Both the position numbers and the translations under genes were made by a program. Below are positions 43,099 through 52,593 of a stretch of DNA of 64,000 bases, piece after piece. The notes beneath the pieces are model-generated. The model saw only the letters and a list, made by a program, of their open reading frames with translations. It was not told the DNA's origin and ran no database searches. Within the stretch, counting starts at the first letter, position 1, and the number at the start of each line of letters is the position of its first letter. Location: positions 186,001-250,000 of the forward strand of contig JAAVTG010000001.1 in the NCBI GenBank assembly GCA_011947345.1. The letters are read 5' to 3'. Origin of the DNA: Phytophthora quininea (taxonomy: Eukaryota > Oomycota > Peronosporomycetes > Peronosporales > Peronosporaceae).

Positions 43099-43835
43099 GC
43101 GTCTTCGTCTTTTACTCGTTTGGCCAGCGCAGCCAGTCGCTCTTCCCACAACTTCTTGTCGGCCATTTTGACTTCGTGCTTGGTGCAGTTGTTGAAGCCG
43201 TTCATGACAAAGTTGAACTCGGTTCGCAGATCTCTCGGCAGCGCCCTGTAGATGTCGTTGGGCGTTCTTGCATTCGCGTGTCATTCGCGGAAGATCCTGT
43301 TGACGTGGGCCATGTCCCAGTCCTTCCTCCTGCGCTGAAGAGTGTGGCGGTCTTTCATGTGCAGCCAGCCGTTGAAGGTTTCGCCGTATCGGAGATTGGT
43401 GCGGTACTGGTTGAAAGACAGAAGGATCACCTCGTTCTGCTTGAAGATCTTTGTGAGCCTCGAGACGACGGCATTGACCAGAGCCTCGTTCTCATTCCAC
43501 GGCTGGAAAAGTTGGGTCGCGCGGTGTCGTCCACCAAGGCCCAGTAGATTTGACCCTGAGACGTCTTCGCCTTGGCCAAGTCGTCGATCTGAGCTCTGTA
43601 CGCTTTAAACGCCTGGAGGATCTTTTCGTTCTCGGGGTTCATGGACAGCGCCTCGACGACGTCGTCCGAGAGCGCTGGAAATATGTTCCAGGACGTGAAC
43701 AGCTCGTCCTTCTTGGTGGTGTCATTCAAGGCGTTACTGATCTTGGCTGGGCTGACCAGCTCCTCCAGCTTCTTGGCATTGAACACTCTCTCTTCACCGT
43801 CCTCCTTCTTCAGATCGCTCGTTTCGTGGTCAATC
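43095..43835 (-). pseudogene. WY-type effector B without signal peptide
   Basis: Paralogue of effectors A and C. It keeps GEERVFNAKKLEELVSPAKI, LFTSWNIFPALSDDVVEALS and, in shifted frames, the WY modules and the Lys-rich terminus, with a stop at 43095. Frame breaks occur near 43505 and 43290. Upstream of EER, from about 43835, the minus-strand sequence is the complement of an ankyrin-kinase gene fragment, so the signal peptide and RXLR were replaced at a rearrangement joint. Without a signal peptide it should not be secreted. Confidence 0.7.
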
Positions 43836-44285
43836 GCATTGACACTCGGAGCCGACGTCAAAGCGGTTGAAAACGGCAGTCAGACGCTGCTGATGCAGGT
43901 GTGAAGCAGCTCTGCAGATGATGTCGTTAGGTTCTTGGTCGATTGTTTTGGAGATGTTGTGAGCGCGCGAGATCACAAGTTGAAAACGCCACTCAAGGTC
44001 GCGTCCAAGAGCGCCAACGCCGGCGCCATGAAGGCGTTGCTAGACCTGGATGCCGACATTACAGCGACTGACAATTCCAATCGAACCACTCGAGACTACG
44101 CGATTCGATATGGCCACCGACGAATTCAAGAGCTGCTCCTGCCGTTGATACAATCAGGCAAGCTGGACAGATATCGTGAGGATGTCTTGAACCAGCAGAC
44201 CGAGCAAAGTGCCGTGGAAACAGATCGCGCACACCAGAGCAGTCAACCTATAACTTTGGTAGTCAACCCACATGATGGCGAGTGA
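43836..44285 (+). pseudogene. Ankyrin-kinase gene fragment (last repeats)
   Basis: Reads LGADVKAVENGSQTLLMQ, then LVDCFGDVVSARDHKLKTPL, NAGAMKALLDLDADITATDN and RDYAIRYGHRRIQELLLPLI, corresponding in order to the last three ankyrin repeats and exit helix of the gene at 33693-38179 (about 35480-35720 there). No kinase domain follows. One frame change lies near 43905. The fragment ends at 44285, overlapping the start of the next ankyrin fragment. Confidence 0.7.
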
Positions 44286-44541
44286 AGAGCTGCTCGAGGT
44301 CTGTGAGAGAGGTGATGTGGACGAGATTCGGCGGTTGGCCATGGACGGAGTCGGTCTGGACGCTGTGATCCAATATGGGAGAACTGCACTGATACTCGCG
44401 ACCGAGAGCGGACGATGTGACGTGTTGCGAGTCTTGCTGAAGCTAGGGGCGCAGATTGACAAGACAACCAAAATGGGGTGCACGGTATCACACAGAACGC
44501 TAAATACTTGTCTGTCGGTGAATTGTCCAATGCACTCTTAA
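44275..44541 (+). pseudogene. Ankyrin-kinase gene fragment (first repeat, start codon)
   Basis: Starts MMASEELLEVCERGDVDEIR and continues IQYGRTALILATESGRCDVL and LRVLLKLGAQIDK, matching the start of the 33693 gene. Similarity ends near 44485. A GGTATC donor-like step occurs there, but no further repeats follow before effector C, so it is a truncated copy. Confidence 0.65.
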
Positions 44542-44731
44542 TGCGGCCGGCAACAAGCCGTGGTCTGCGTCGTAGTGCGACCACGCCGGCGAATTCATTA
44601 CCCGTCGTGTCCCACGAAGTCACAAACTACTTTCTCGTTGACGCGTTTTAAGTCGCTTTTTCAGTTTGCCTTCGTGGAAGCATATTTTCTGCATGGTGGG
44701 TAGCAGTTGAGAACTGTTGCCACCTCGTTAT

Positions 44732-45600
44732 CTAAGCGTTTTCGTCCTTCACTCGCTGGGCGAGTGCCGCGAGGCGATCTTGCTTCGGCTTCTCTTTGGC
44801 TAGTTTCTCCTGCCTCTTGATGTAGTTGTCGAAGCCGTCGGTCACAAACTTATATTGCCATCTCATGTCTCGCCGCAAGGCATTGCGGACATCAGCCGCG
44901 GTCTTTTTCTTGACATGATACCATTCCCCGAACTTGTTGTTCACTTTGGTCATATCCTTGTCGAGCGCTGCACGCTCGATAATATTGAGGTCGTCCATAC
45001 GCAGCCACCCACCAAACGCTTCGCCATATTTGAGGTTCGTCTGGTATTGGTTGTATGCCAAAAGGATCTCCTTGTTCGTCGTGAAGTCCTCCTTGAGCCT
45101 CGTCACAATGGCATTCGACACGGCTTCGTTCTTGTCCCACGATTGGAACAGTCTGGTTTTGGCACCTTTGTCGATCAAGGCCCAATTAATTTTATGCGGG
45201 GCTGCTAGTTTCGCAGCGTATGCGTCGACACGGGCCATGTGCGTCTTGAATTCTTGAATGATCTCCTCGTTGTTGGGGTTCTTGGACAGCGCGTTAATGA
45301 CGTCGTCAGAGAGTGCAGCGTATCTCCCCAGGACGTGAACAGTTCGTCCTTCTTGGTGGCGTCCTTCAGTGCACTACTGATTCTGGTGGGGTTGATCAGT
45401 TCCTCGAGTTTCTTGGCATCAAAACCCCTCTCTTCACGGGCGCTGTCGTCCAGATCGGCATCGTAACTACGTAAGTTCCTGGGCGACTGAATTGTTTTCG
45501 TCTGGAGCACAGGAAGACTCGAAGCCGTTGACGCTGCAGAAACACTGTCGAAGGTGAAGACCGCACATGCTGCCGCGATAAAGAGACAGCAACTGCGCAT
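44732..45600 (-). CDS. WY-type RXLR-EER effector C
   Basis: A signal peptide (residues 1-22), a canonical RXLR (RNLR, 41-44) and EER (56-58) are followed by the family's helical domain (FDAKKLEELINPTRISSAL, LFTSWG) and WY modules (LFQSWDKNEAVSNAIVTRLK, ILLAYNQYQTNLKYGEAFGG, KFGEWYHVKKK), ending at 44732. The gene is open from 45600 to about 45330 and from about 45238 to the stop; one base appears to be missing near 45330. It has the best-preserved translocation motif of the three paralogues. Oomycete WY effectors act inside host cells, commonly on immune components, but no target is predicted here. It is convergent with the ankyrin-kinase start fragment, the same arrangement as effector A with the intact kinase gene. 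Confidence 0.8.
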
Positions 45601-45739
45601 GGTGCCGTCCTCAAGAACGAACAGCAAACTGGAGAGTGGTTTACGGACATCAATGCGTGAAAATCTCGCGTCAATCCCTGCGCCATCGCATCACCATTGC
45701 GAGCCGATCCCATGATCAGAGGCTCATATCATCCAAATT

Positions 45740-46480
45740 ATTGTATTAGTTGAAAATATAATACAACGTATACTAATACTACCGCATTTTGATGTTATTT
45801 ATATTAATATTGTTAATACCAAGTTCAGAAAATGTATTGCGTCTAATACTTTTGATAATACTTTCGCAGTCGCTTGAAATACCCTTTGTGGAGGTGAGAT
45901 TGCGTCGGTTCTTGATTGATCCTAGTATGAACGAGTTTCAAGAGCTAGCGTGATCAGATGCACTAAAGGCGCTCCGCAACACCTGGTGAGTCACATCGAC
46001 CGCGCCTTCATGAGCAGACACTCCGTACAGAATAGATGAGGCCTCCAACATCTCGAGCATAAAAGTTAAAACAACTTGTTGAACACCGGCAACTTTGGTG
46101 AGCGAATAAAGCGCCGATCTTGCCCGTGCCCACCACCCCAATAGTGCGACCATGCACGTCCTGCGCAGCGCAGGAACATCGCCTTGGTGCCGCTGGCGGC
46201 CAGCACGCGCAGAGCCTCGTCAGCCACGTCATTGACGAAGATACAGACGGCCTCGCAGCCGGCGGCCAGTTTGGCTAAGTCCTTGCATTCTCCACCAAGA
46301 TCACAACAATTTTTAGTGCGACCCGTTGTCGGAGGTTCTTCGGAGCTGCAGAAAGGCTAAAGTATCACAGACGTATTAATACTAATTGTAGTAATACTAA
46401 TTCTCGCCTTATGTCACTGCTCAAAGTATTGTATTCTATTAATACCGGCACAGCTAAAGTATCAGTAATACTGACACTTA
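45740..46480. repeat. AT-rich TAATACTAAT-type sequence around a dehydrogenase relic
   Basis: Stretches at 45740-45880 and 46370-46490 are rich in TAATACTAAT / GTATTAATAC words, unlike the GC-rich surroundings. They bracket the dehydrogenase-like relic. Confidence 0.5.
45950..46330 (-). pseudogene. D-2-hydroxyacid dehydrogenase relic
   Basis: The minus strand reads EALRVLAASGTKAMFLRCA and then DVHGRTIGVVGTGKIGALFA, the NAD-binding GxGxxG region of D-lactate/2-hydroxyacid dehydrogenases, preceded by LAKLAAGCEAVCIFVND. The expected catalytic Arg, Glu and His region is absent and the frame is broken. Only about one third of a gene is represented. Confidence 0.6.
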
Positions 46481-46489
46481 ATATTTGGC

Positions 46490-47558
46490 GGTAATATGAC
46501 TCTGCCCCTGATTTCTACACACCGTATACATAGCAACTGTCGTGACTGTCATATCCTGTGAGCCAATCATATTGATTTGCCTCTTCGAAATTGTATCACG
46601 CAAACAAAGACTGGCTGTGAAGCACCAGACGCAAAGGAGAAGACAATGGGCCACGACAGAAAGAAGCACGCCAAAGGCGGCGGGAGGAATCGACTACGCC
46701 TCTGAAATAAACGTAGAGCTCATGTCAATTGTACCAGCTGGGTGCTGACGTCGCTCGGAATCGACCCCGTCATAAACTGCTGCGCGGTCACGATGTTCAC
46801 GGATCGTAGTTCAATGGCCAGCATCATTAGGAAAATGGCCTTCTCAACGAAATATGCAACCATCCCGTGGCTGGCACTTGCGCTTCGCCTTAGTCACAAT
46901 TTCCAGCTCCAGCTTGAGGATAGCCGTTTGCAGTAGTTCCCCAGCTAACACTGATGCGCTTTCACAGCTCTAGGTTGTGTTGGCGAATGCAAACGACGTT
47001 TAGGCAAGCCGCGTCTACAAGTACTTAGTAAGTACTTGCACGACTTGCCGACAAATCTAAGTTCTTTGCCACTTAGACAAGGTAATTCCTCTACGACAAT
47101 TGCTATACAGTACATCTATGACTCTAATGCTCGACCCGAATTACAGGTGGAAGTGTCACCAGAGTCTCTGCAGAGATACGGTGGACAACAACAAGAACCA
47201 ATCGCAGAGATGCGGTCTTGGCGCCAAGTGGTTGTCAACCCTTGGCAGAGGCTCAGAATCAGCACCGAATTGAGCCAGCAATCTCGAAATGGCCTTCACA
47301 CTCTGCGTCTCCAAGAAGCAGCGCACGAGAGTACAACTCGTGCTGATGCTTAGCGTCTGCTTCATAACCTCCCCAGAAGCGACCTGCATACCGGTAAATA
47401 ATAATGAACCGTTGAGATCGCCGCAAAAACTAAATAAGTAAAATCCCCCAAAATATGTGTACACCATACGTGTTTAGTTTTGTGGTCACTTCACCCCAGA
47501 CCAGTGCTTTTCCAAGCCAGTCAACGGCCGTCGCCACTGTATCAACTGCTGCCTCGAC
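46490..47558. other. Intergenic, no gene seen
   Basis: Short overlapping frames only. A 21-bp near-perfect palindrome with GTACTT arms lies at 47018-47038. The 3' part is the promoter and leader of RRS1. Confidence 0.4.
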
Positions 47559-48527
47559 ATGGTGGTCAAGGCGTCCGAGATCGCGCCTGCAGCGTTCGCT
47601 GTGGGCTCCACGAGCGACGTGCAGAAGGAGGACGACCTGGGCTACGACCTGGGCAACTTGGCGGCCTTCGACACGCACCCGTTCGCCTACCAGAGCGAGA
47701 AGGAGCTGGCGCTGCACGCCCGCGAGAACGTGCAGCTGCTGATCAACCAGATCTTCGAGCTGCCTCGGGAGATGAGCGACATGGGGCCGCTGGCGCAGCT
47801 GCCGGAGCCCTCGAGCGCCGTCCCGAGAGAGAAGCCGCTGCCCAAGCCCAAGGTCGAGACCAAGTGGGAGAAGTTCGCCAAGGAGAAGGGCATCGTCAAG
47901 CGCAAGAAGAGCCGCAAGGAGTTCGACGAGGCCACGGGCGAGTGGGGCCACAGCTGGGGATACAAGCGCGCGGATGACGACATGAAGGACTGGGCCGTGG
48001 AGATGAAGGCCGGCGACATGAGCGACCCGTGGACCAAGCGCAAGCAGGACAAGAAGGCGCGCGTGGACAAGAACCTGCGCGCGCAGGCCAACAACCTCAA
48101 GCAGGGACGCGGCAAGCAGCTCGCGGGTATTGCCGGCCGCACCCCCACAGGCATCCCCGTGGAACTGATGGACACGGACGACACCAAGGCCAAGCAGAGG
48201 GGCAAAGAAGGTACCAACAAGACGCTGGAAAAGGTGCAGTTCTCCACCGCATCCATGGGCAAGTTCGATAAGATGCGCGAAGGAGAGTCGGAGCGCAAGG
48301 TCAAGGGCAAGCGCAACCACTTCCTGCCCACGACGGGCGCCGAGAGCACCGAGAAGGAGCGCAGTCTGAACGCGCTGAAGCGAGTCTTGGGACGCGAGGA
48401 GAACGCGGGCAAGAACAAGGGCAAGAGCTTTGACGATGAAGAGGAGGAAGGCCACAAGCGCAAGCAGAAGGGCAAGAAGCTCAAGAACATCACCAAGGGA
48501 CACGCCAAGAAGCGGCGGACCAAGTAG
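47559..48527 (+). CDS. RRS1: Ribosome biogenesis regulatory protein RRS1
   Basis: An intact single-exon gene of 322 residues. RRS1 brings 5S RNP (with RPF2) into the pre-60S particle in the nucleolus. Seen: DLGNLAAFDTHPFAYQSEKE near residue 30, the conserved ARENVQLLINQIFELPRE, KWEKFAKEKGIVKRKKSRKE, FDEATGEWGHSWGYKRADDD and the basic C terminus (KKLKNITKGHAKKRRTK). The order and length fit the family. The start at 47559 follows CGACATGGTGG; an ATG further upstream (47455) is out of frame. The 389-codon open frame on the opposite strand is a composition shadow. Convergent with selenoprotein K, with about 150 bp between the stops. Confidence 0.93.
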   Translation: MVVKASEIAPAAFAVGSTSDVQKEDDLGYDLGNLAAFDTHPFAYQSEKELALHARENVQLLINQIFELPREMSDMGPLAQLPEPSSAVPREKPLPKPKVETKWEKFAKEKGIVKRKKSRKEFDEATGEWGHSWGYKRADDDMKDWAVEMKAGDMSDPWTKRKQDKKARVDKNLRAQANNLKQGRGKQLAGIAGRTPTGIPVELMDTDDTKAKQRGKEGTNKTLEKVQFSTASMGKFDKMREGESERKVKGKRNHFLPTTGAESTEKERSLNALKRVLGREENAGKNKGKSFDDEEEEGHKRKQKGKKLKNITKGHAKKRRTK

Positions 48528-48675
48528 AGCCACTCGCAACGAGTGAAGCAGCGAGACGCCACGAAGCGATAGAACGAGAACACCTAATATATGCTGCATG
48601 TTGAGCCAACTCTCCTCTCTTGGTACAGTGATGTGGAATGGAATTGATGAGGAATGTGAGTGGTCTCGCTCAGTC

Positions 48676-49164
48676 TCATCGTCTTCACCCGCAGCAGCCT
48701 CCTCCCACTACAGCAGCCATAACGTTTCAGCATCAGCATCATTAAAAACCACCAGGTGCAGTACGTACTGGGCTGGTTGATAGTGCCGCGGTGGTTAATC
48801 CCGCCCATGCGGCGCGGTCCGTTGCCGCTATTGCCTCCCAGTCCGCGACCGGAAGAGTTCGACCCTGAGGAATGTTGCTGTTGGCTCGAGTCGCCGTCGA
48901 TGGATCCTACAGTTGGGCACAGCATTGCTTGGTTAAATGCGGCAAGAAATCTCTTGAGCCAAGCCGTTCGCCTACCGAGAAGATGGTCGAGACGCTGCAG
49001 GTCGACAACAACACAAAGTCGTTAATATATCCTTCAGAGTTCGTTCGCTTGTGCACGTACAAGAGGCCAACAAAGTTGACGACGCCCCAGAACACGTCGC
49101 TGATGATCGACAGCCTCCAGGGCGAGCGCTTGGCCACCACGTCGCCTCCTCGCACGTACGTCAT
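48676..49164 (-). CDS. SELENOK: Selenoprotein K with in-frame TGA (Sec)
   Basis: Three exons are proposed. Exon 1 (49164 to about 49056) encodes [20 protein letters not shown] and [15 protein letters not shown], the SelK N terminus and single membrane helix. Exon 2 (from about 48906 or slightly downstream, to 48769) is Gly/Ser-rich and ends [17 protein letters not shown]. Its donor GTACGT at 48768 joins exon 3 at 48707 (acceptor TGTAG), giving M-GGGCCG, a TGA at 48685-48687, then Arg-Arg and a TGA stop at 48676. Animal SelK ends in MAGG-Sec-GR, so the TGA sits where selenocysteine is expected. SelK is an ER membrane protein in ER-associated degradation and palmitoylation. The junction of exon 1 to 2 is uncertain. 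I could not identify a SECIS by eye; it would overlap the end of RRS1. Confidence 0.75.
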
Positions 49165-49290
49165 CCTTCAGCAAGAAAATCTATGCCGTCGCTTCGCGGA
49201 ACTGGCACAAAAGTGGGTGTGTACCGCTTATCAGGTACCTTTATGGGCGCTATTGCTTTTGGTGGCCCCAAATTGCTGTTAGCGGACGCC

Positions 49291-49674
49291 ATGTCGATGG
49301 CGATGGGGATGGCGCGCGTCTTCGGATGCAGCGCAGTGCGCGTGGGCGGCAAGAGCGAGGGCGTCTTCACACAGTCGCGTCGCTGGGCCACCAAGAAGGC
49401 CGGCGGCTCCACCAAGAACGGCCGCGACTCGGAGTCTAAGCGGCTGGGCGTCAAGAAGTTCGGCGGCGAGAGCGTGCTGGCCGGCAACATCATCATCCGC
49501 CAGAGAGGCACCAAGTACCACCCAGGCACGGGCGTGGGGCTCGGCAAGGACCACACCATCTTCGCCACGCGCGACGGCTTCGTGCGCTTCTGGTACAACG
49601 TGCCCAAGAAGCGCCAGGAGGTGTCGGTCAAGGCCACGCGCGAGGTGCAGCGCGCCGTCAGGAGCAGCGCTTAG
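49291..49674 (+). CDS. MRPL27: Mitochondrial ribosomal protein bL27m
   Basis: An intact 127-residue protein. After a short amphipathic basic leader ([26 protein letters not shown], a likely mitochondrial targeting peptide) comes the bL27 core: [40 protein letters not shown] and [20 protein letters not shown]. The family sits at the peptidyl-transferase centre of the large subunit. The start at 49291 is the first Met of the leader; an upstream in-frame ATG at 49051 would add 80 residues antisense to SelK exon 1, which I reject. Confidence 0.93.
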   Translation: MSMAMGMARVFGCSAVRVGGKSEGVFTQSRRWATKKAGGSTKNGRDSESKRLGVKKFGGESVLAGNIIIRQRGTKYHPGTGVGLGKDHTIFATRDGFVRFWYNVPKKRQEVSVKATREVQRAVRSSA

Positions 49675-49743
49675 AAGAGGGAGATAGAGGAGGCTGGGAT
49701 AACACGGTTTCTTTCTGTGTATTGCTGTTGATTGTTGCACGTG

Positions 49744-49935
49744 CTAATGCAGTTCGACTTGCTGCTCGACGATGGGCGGTGGCGAATAGTCGGCGTCGGC
49801 AGGACGGCGAGGGTCGTTGTTGTAGTGCTGCACGCCGGAGACTAAACGTGCAGGAAGCTTGTCGTGGACGCAGGAGCTGCGTGCAGCTGGGGAGAAGTAG
49901 AGCAGGAAAAGCACCACGAGTCTCGGCCTCGCCAT
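49744..49935 (-). CDS. Small secreted-type protein, unrecognised
   Basis: 63 codons with a hydrophobic N terminus (MARPRLVVLFLLYFSPAARS), like a signal peptide, followed by about 40 polar residues with one cysteine. No family is recognised and there is no clear initiator. It may be a small secreted protein or a chance frame. Confidence 0.35.
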   Translation of the reverse strand: MARPRLVVLFLLYFSPAARSSCVHDKLPARLVSGVQHYNNDPRRPADADYSPPPIVEQQVELH

Positions 49936-50840
49936 GGAGACTCTTGCGGCAAATCGAAACCACCAAGGATCCGACGAGTATCACCGCAGTTTAGTTGACC
50001 GCATCATCGTACAATGACAAAATCGAGAAACACGTCGCCACGCCGGAAGACTTCAACGCGTGACTGCTTAACTGCAAATTCTGGCGCAGTTACCACCAAG
50101 ATGGGGCTGAAGCTTTGAGCCGAGACGTCTCTGTAGACTGTTTTCGAAACAACTCGGCAAGCTCGGCGTGGACAACGTCGTTCGTCGTGCTTAGAAGGAC
50201 AGGATCCCGACGATTGGATAAAGTTAGCAGCATACGATACGAAGTGGAGAAAATGGAATTGCAACTTCTAGACACTGCCAAAGCTTGCTCTGTATGCGCT
50301 CAATCACTCAAGTGGGGCGTCGAATGGCGATCGAGGTTTTCGAGGCGATTGAAGCGTTATTCGCGCGGGTGTCTGCTTCTGCTGCCATAGTCCAGCCCCG
50401 ACAAAGTTTGTCCTCTTGTTGTTGTTGCAACAATTTGTTGACGATGACTTCCAACCGGGATAGCCTCACGAGACGAAGTTGTTGACTCTGCGCGTGTGGA
50501 CGGGGTCAATTGATGTCCAAGATGTTGGTCGTGAGCTCACGCCGTCAAATCGCGCGGGTGAGAAAAGATGGCGGTCTGTCAAACAGCACGAGCCAACTCG
50601 GCTGGAGACTCCACCAATTTCGCAGATCCTGTCGGGGCGGGGGCAGTCTTTGCCCTCCGAGCCTGCGTCTATCGGTCAGATAGCTCGACAGCCTTGCAAC
50701 TGCGGAGGCGACTTCAGATTTGCGTGCCGCTGACTTGAGCTCAACGTTTACGCCGAGATGGTCCACGAACGGAGACCAGGCGAACTCGTGGGGGCTCTCG
50801 CCATTCTCCGATTCTCAACACCAGCACGCAGTTCTCAACG
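49936..50840. other. Unassigned region
   Basis: Several frames on both strands (minus 50545-50766; minus frame near 50290-50480 reading RLSRLEVIVNKLLQQQEDK, a possible coiled coil; plus 50115-50390) hint at one broken small gene, but strand and product are undecided. The last 45 bp are the promoter of the next gene. Confidence 0.3.
50800..50817 (+). promoter_or_regulatory. Oomycete initiator motif
   Basis: GCCATTCTCCGATTCTCA, 24 bp before the ATG at 50841; it fits the initiator plus flanking box. Confidence 0.6.
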
Positions 50841-51112
50841 ATGCAACTTTCCAAGTTCGTCGTCGTCGTCGCTTTCACTGCCGTCGCCCTCCACACGGTA
50901 GCGGCCGAAGACTCCCAGACGTCCACGCTGCACTCGGACGACGCCCTCGATGTCATTCTCGGGGCTTCTAGCACAGCCGGGTCCGTCGTCGCGGGAACCG
51001 TTGACCAGACTGCGTCCGGGTTTTCGGATCGAATGCAGCGTCTTCCAGCTCTCCTGCTGCACTCGTCCTCGCGTCGACCGTATTAGCCGTGACCGCGGTG
51101 GCTCTCGCTTAA
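50841..51112 (+). CDS. Small secreted protein, probable GPI anchor, one frame break
   Basis: The signal peptide is residues 1-22 (MQLSKFVVVVAFTAVALHTVAA). A short acidic and Ser/Thr-rich body follows. The initial frame closes at 51086, but in the next frame Ser-rich sequence leads into a hydrophobic end (PAALVLASTVLAVTAVALA) with a stop at 51110-51112, the GPI-signal form of its neighbours. The total span is one base short of a whole number of codons, so a single lost base near 51020-51030 explains it. About 90 residues; surface-anchored role inferred. Confidence 0.6.
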
Positions 51113-51585
51113 AAGGCTGCCAAGACCAAGCTTATATCCCCTCTGTCTCGCCGTGGATCTACGACCTGAACAACAATACACATTTGTCGTAGCAACCCCA
51201 TTCATTAGCTCCATGGACAGATCTGATTTTCAACTCGGAAATCCACCATGAACAGCTCACGTGGAAACCGCCATGTCCAGCAAGAACCCCGGACTAAAAG
51301 CGGTAGAACAACACCGTTCCGAACCCCTGGACTTGCGGCGAGGACAGACGCCTTCAAACGCAGCGCTCATTTGCCTACGCCAACACCGTTTTGCCTACTT
51401 TTTTGCCGGGAGATCCGTTCGTCCTCGATGGCGAGTGCGTGCGCTGGGCTGTCCTCCATCCGCACGTCGAGTCGGTATCATGAAGCGTCGTCGTGCTCAG
51501 ACGAATCCGGCGTCGCGTCATGCGGTTGTGGCATTCTTTCGCCGCTCGGCACCTAGCTACAGCTCGGTGCTGGGTGGCTTTAGTC
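51113..51585. other. Intergenic, no gene seen
   Basis: Arg-rich frames on the plus strand are low-quality. No RNA gene or repeat is seen. Confidence 0.35.
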
Positions 51586-51604
51586 TCTCATTCGCACTTT
51601 CACT
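51586..51604 (+). promoter_or_regulatory. Oomycete initiator motif
   Basis: CTCTCATTCGCACTTTCAC about 35-50 bp before the ATG at 51638, with GAGTACTCAAGCG just after it, a variant of the AAGTGCTCAAGT word in the paralogous promoters. Confidence 0.65.
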
Positions 51605-51637
51605 CCCGAGTACTCAAGCGCCTTCCTACGAACAGCA

Positions 51638-52091
51638 ATGCAGGTCGTCAAGCTCCTCGTCGTCGCCGCGCTCGCCGTCGCCGCCGTCAGCGGCCAAGCC
51701 ACCACCGCTCCGAATGGCGACGTTGTCACGACCGCTCCGGGCGGCGCCGGTGTGACTACTTCTGGATCCACTACTGGCGCGACGACTCCCGCTGTCGGGT
51801 CTACGAGCGGCGCTGCCACAACAACGGCCTCGTCGAGCGCCGGCTCCGCCACGGGTACCAACTCCACCTCGAGCGGAACGTCCGCGTCGACCCCACCAGC
51901 AGTACCACGAGCTCGGGTCTGCGACGGCCACATCTGGATCGGGATCGAGCACCACCACGGCGTCATCTGGCTCGACCGACAAGCAGAAATCGAGCTCCAA
52001 GGGGTCCGGGTCGAGCGATGCCTCGCAGCTGTCCAGCACCATGGGCGTCGCGACCGCGGCGGTGCTCGCTATCAGCGCCTACTTCCTGTAA
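51638..52091 (+). CDS. Mucin-like GPI-type secreted protein (family member 1)
   Basis: The signal peptide is residues 1-19 (MQVVKLLVVAALAVAAVSGQ). The mature protein is Thr/Ser/Gly/Ala-rich. The first frame loses this composition after TPPAVP (about 51900); the Ser/Thr-rich sequence resumes in a second frame for a few codons and then a third, reaching SSDASQLSSTMGVATAAVLA and a YFL end at 52091. The span of 454 bp is two bases short of whole codons, so two single-base losses restore it. Close paralogue of the next two genes (same signal peptide type and VATAAV..YFL end). Probably a cell-wall glycoprotein. Confidence 0.7.
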
Positions 52092-52537
52092 ACAAAGGGC
52101 CTGTAGAGCAAGATCGACGCTCCACGATGCATGTCATTTCCCTAGCTAGGTAACAGAGCTAACGATAATCCCCCTTTGACGTTCACACTTTTTCGGCGTG
52201 TTGGAATCCAGCACGAGACCGCTGGTCGAAAAAGCGCTGGGTGCACACCCACAAGAAGAACCACGCTGACAGTCATTCCCCGCCGCCACCAAGTCCACTT
52301 CGCTCAGCACATACATGCGGCGCCAGATCTCAACGCGATAGCAGACCATTGGACATCGATCGTCACGACGGCGAGATCTCGACGCTAGCAGACTAATGGC
52401 ATGATTTCAACGACACCAATACAATCTGTCTAACGACGCGGCGACACCTGGTCGGCATGGAAAACACGAGCTCGCACGCCATGCAGATGGCGGCGTCGGT
52501 CTCACCACGTCACCACGAAGGCGCGGCTGGCCAAAGC
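52092..52537. other. Intergenic, no gene seen
   Basis: Short frames only; spacer between mucin-like paralogues. Confidence 0.4.
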
Positions 52538-52557
52538 TCTCATTCTCACTTTTACCG
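52538..52557 (+). promoter_or_regulatory. Oomycete initiator motif
   Basis: TCTCATTCTCACTTTTACC about 40-55 bp before the ATG at 52594, followed by CCAAGTGCTCAAGTCC, a word repeated at the same place in the 53821 and 56383 promoters. Confidence 0.7.
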
Positions 52558-52593
52558 CCAAGTGCTCAAGTCCCCACCTCCACCACCACCACC

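Noticed and set aside
47430..48599. 389-codon open frame antisense to RRS1
   Set aside because: Leu/Ala/Val-rich shadow of the Lys/Glu-rich RRS1 codons; no start context or domain.
48000..48675. A SECIS element for selenoprotein K
   Set aside because: I could not find by eye a convincing stem with the ATGA..AA..GA core downstream of the stop; this needs a structure search and is not claimed.
51493..52149. Arg/His-rich 218-codon frame over the mucin-like gene
   Set aside because: Out-of-frame reading of the Ser/Thr codons; no signal peptide, and the true frame has a signal peptide and GPI-type end.
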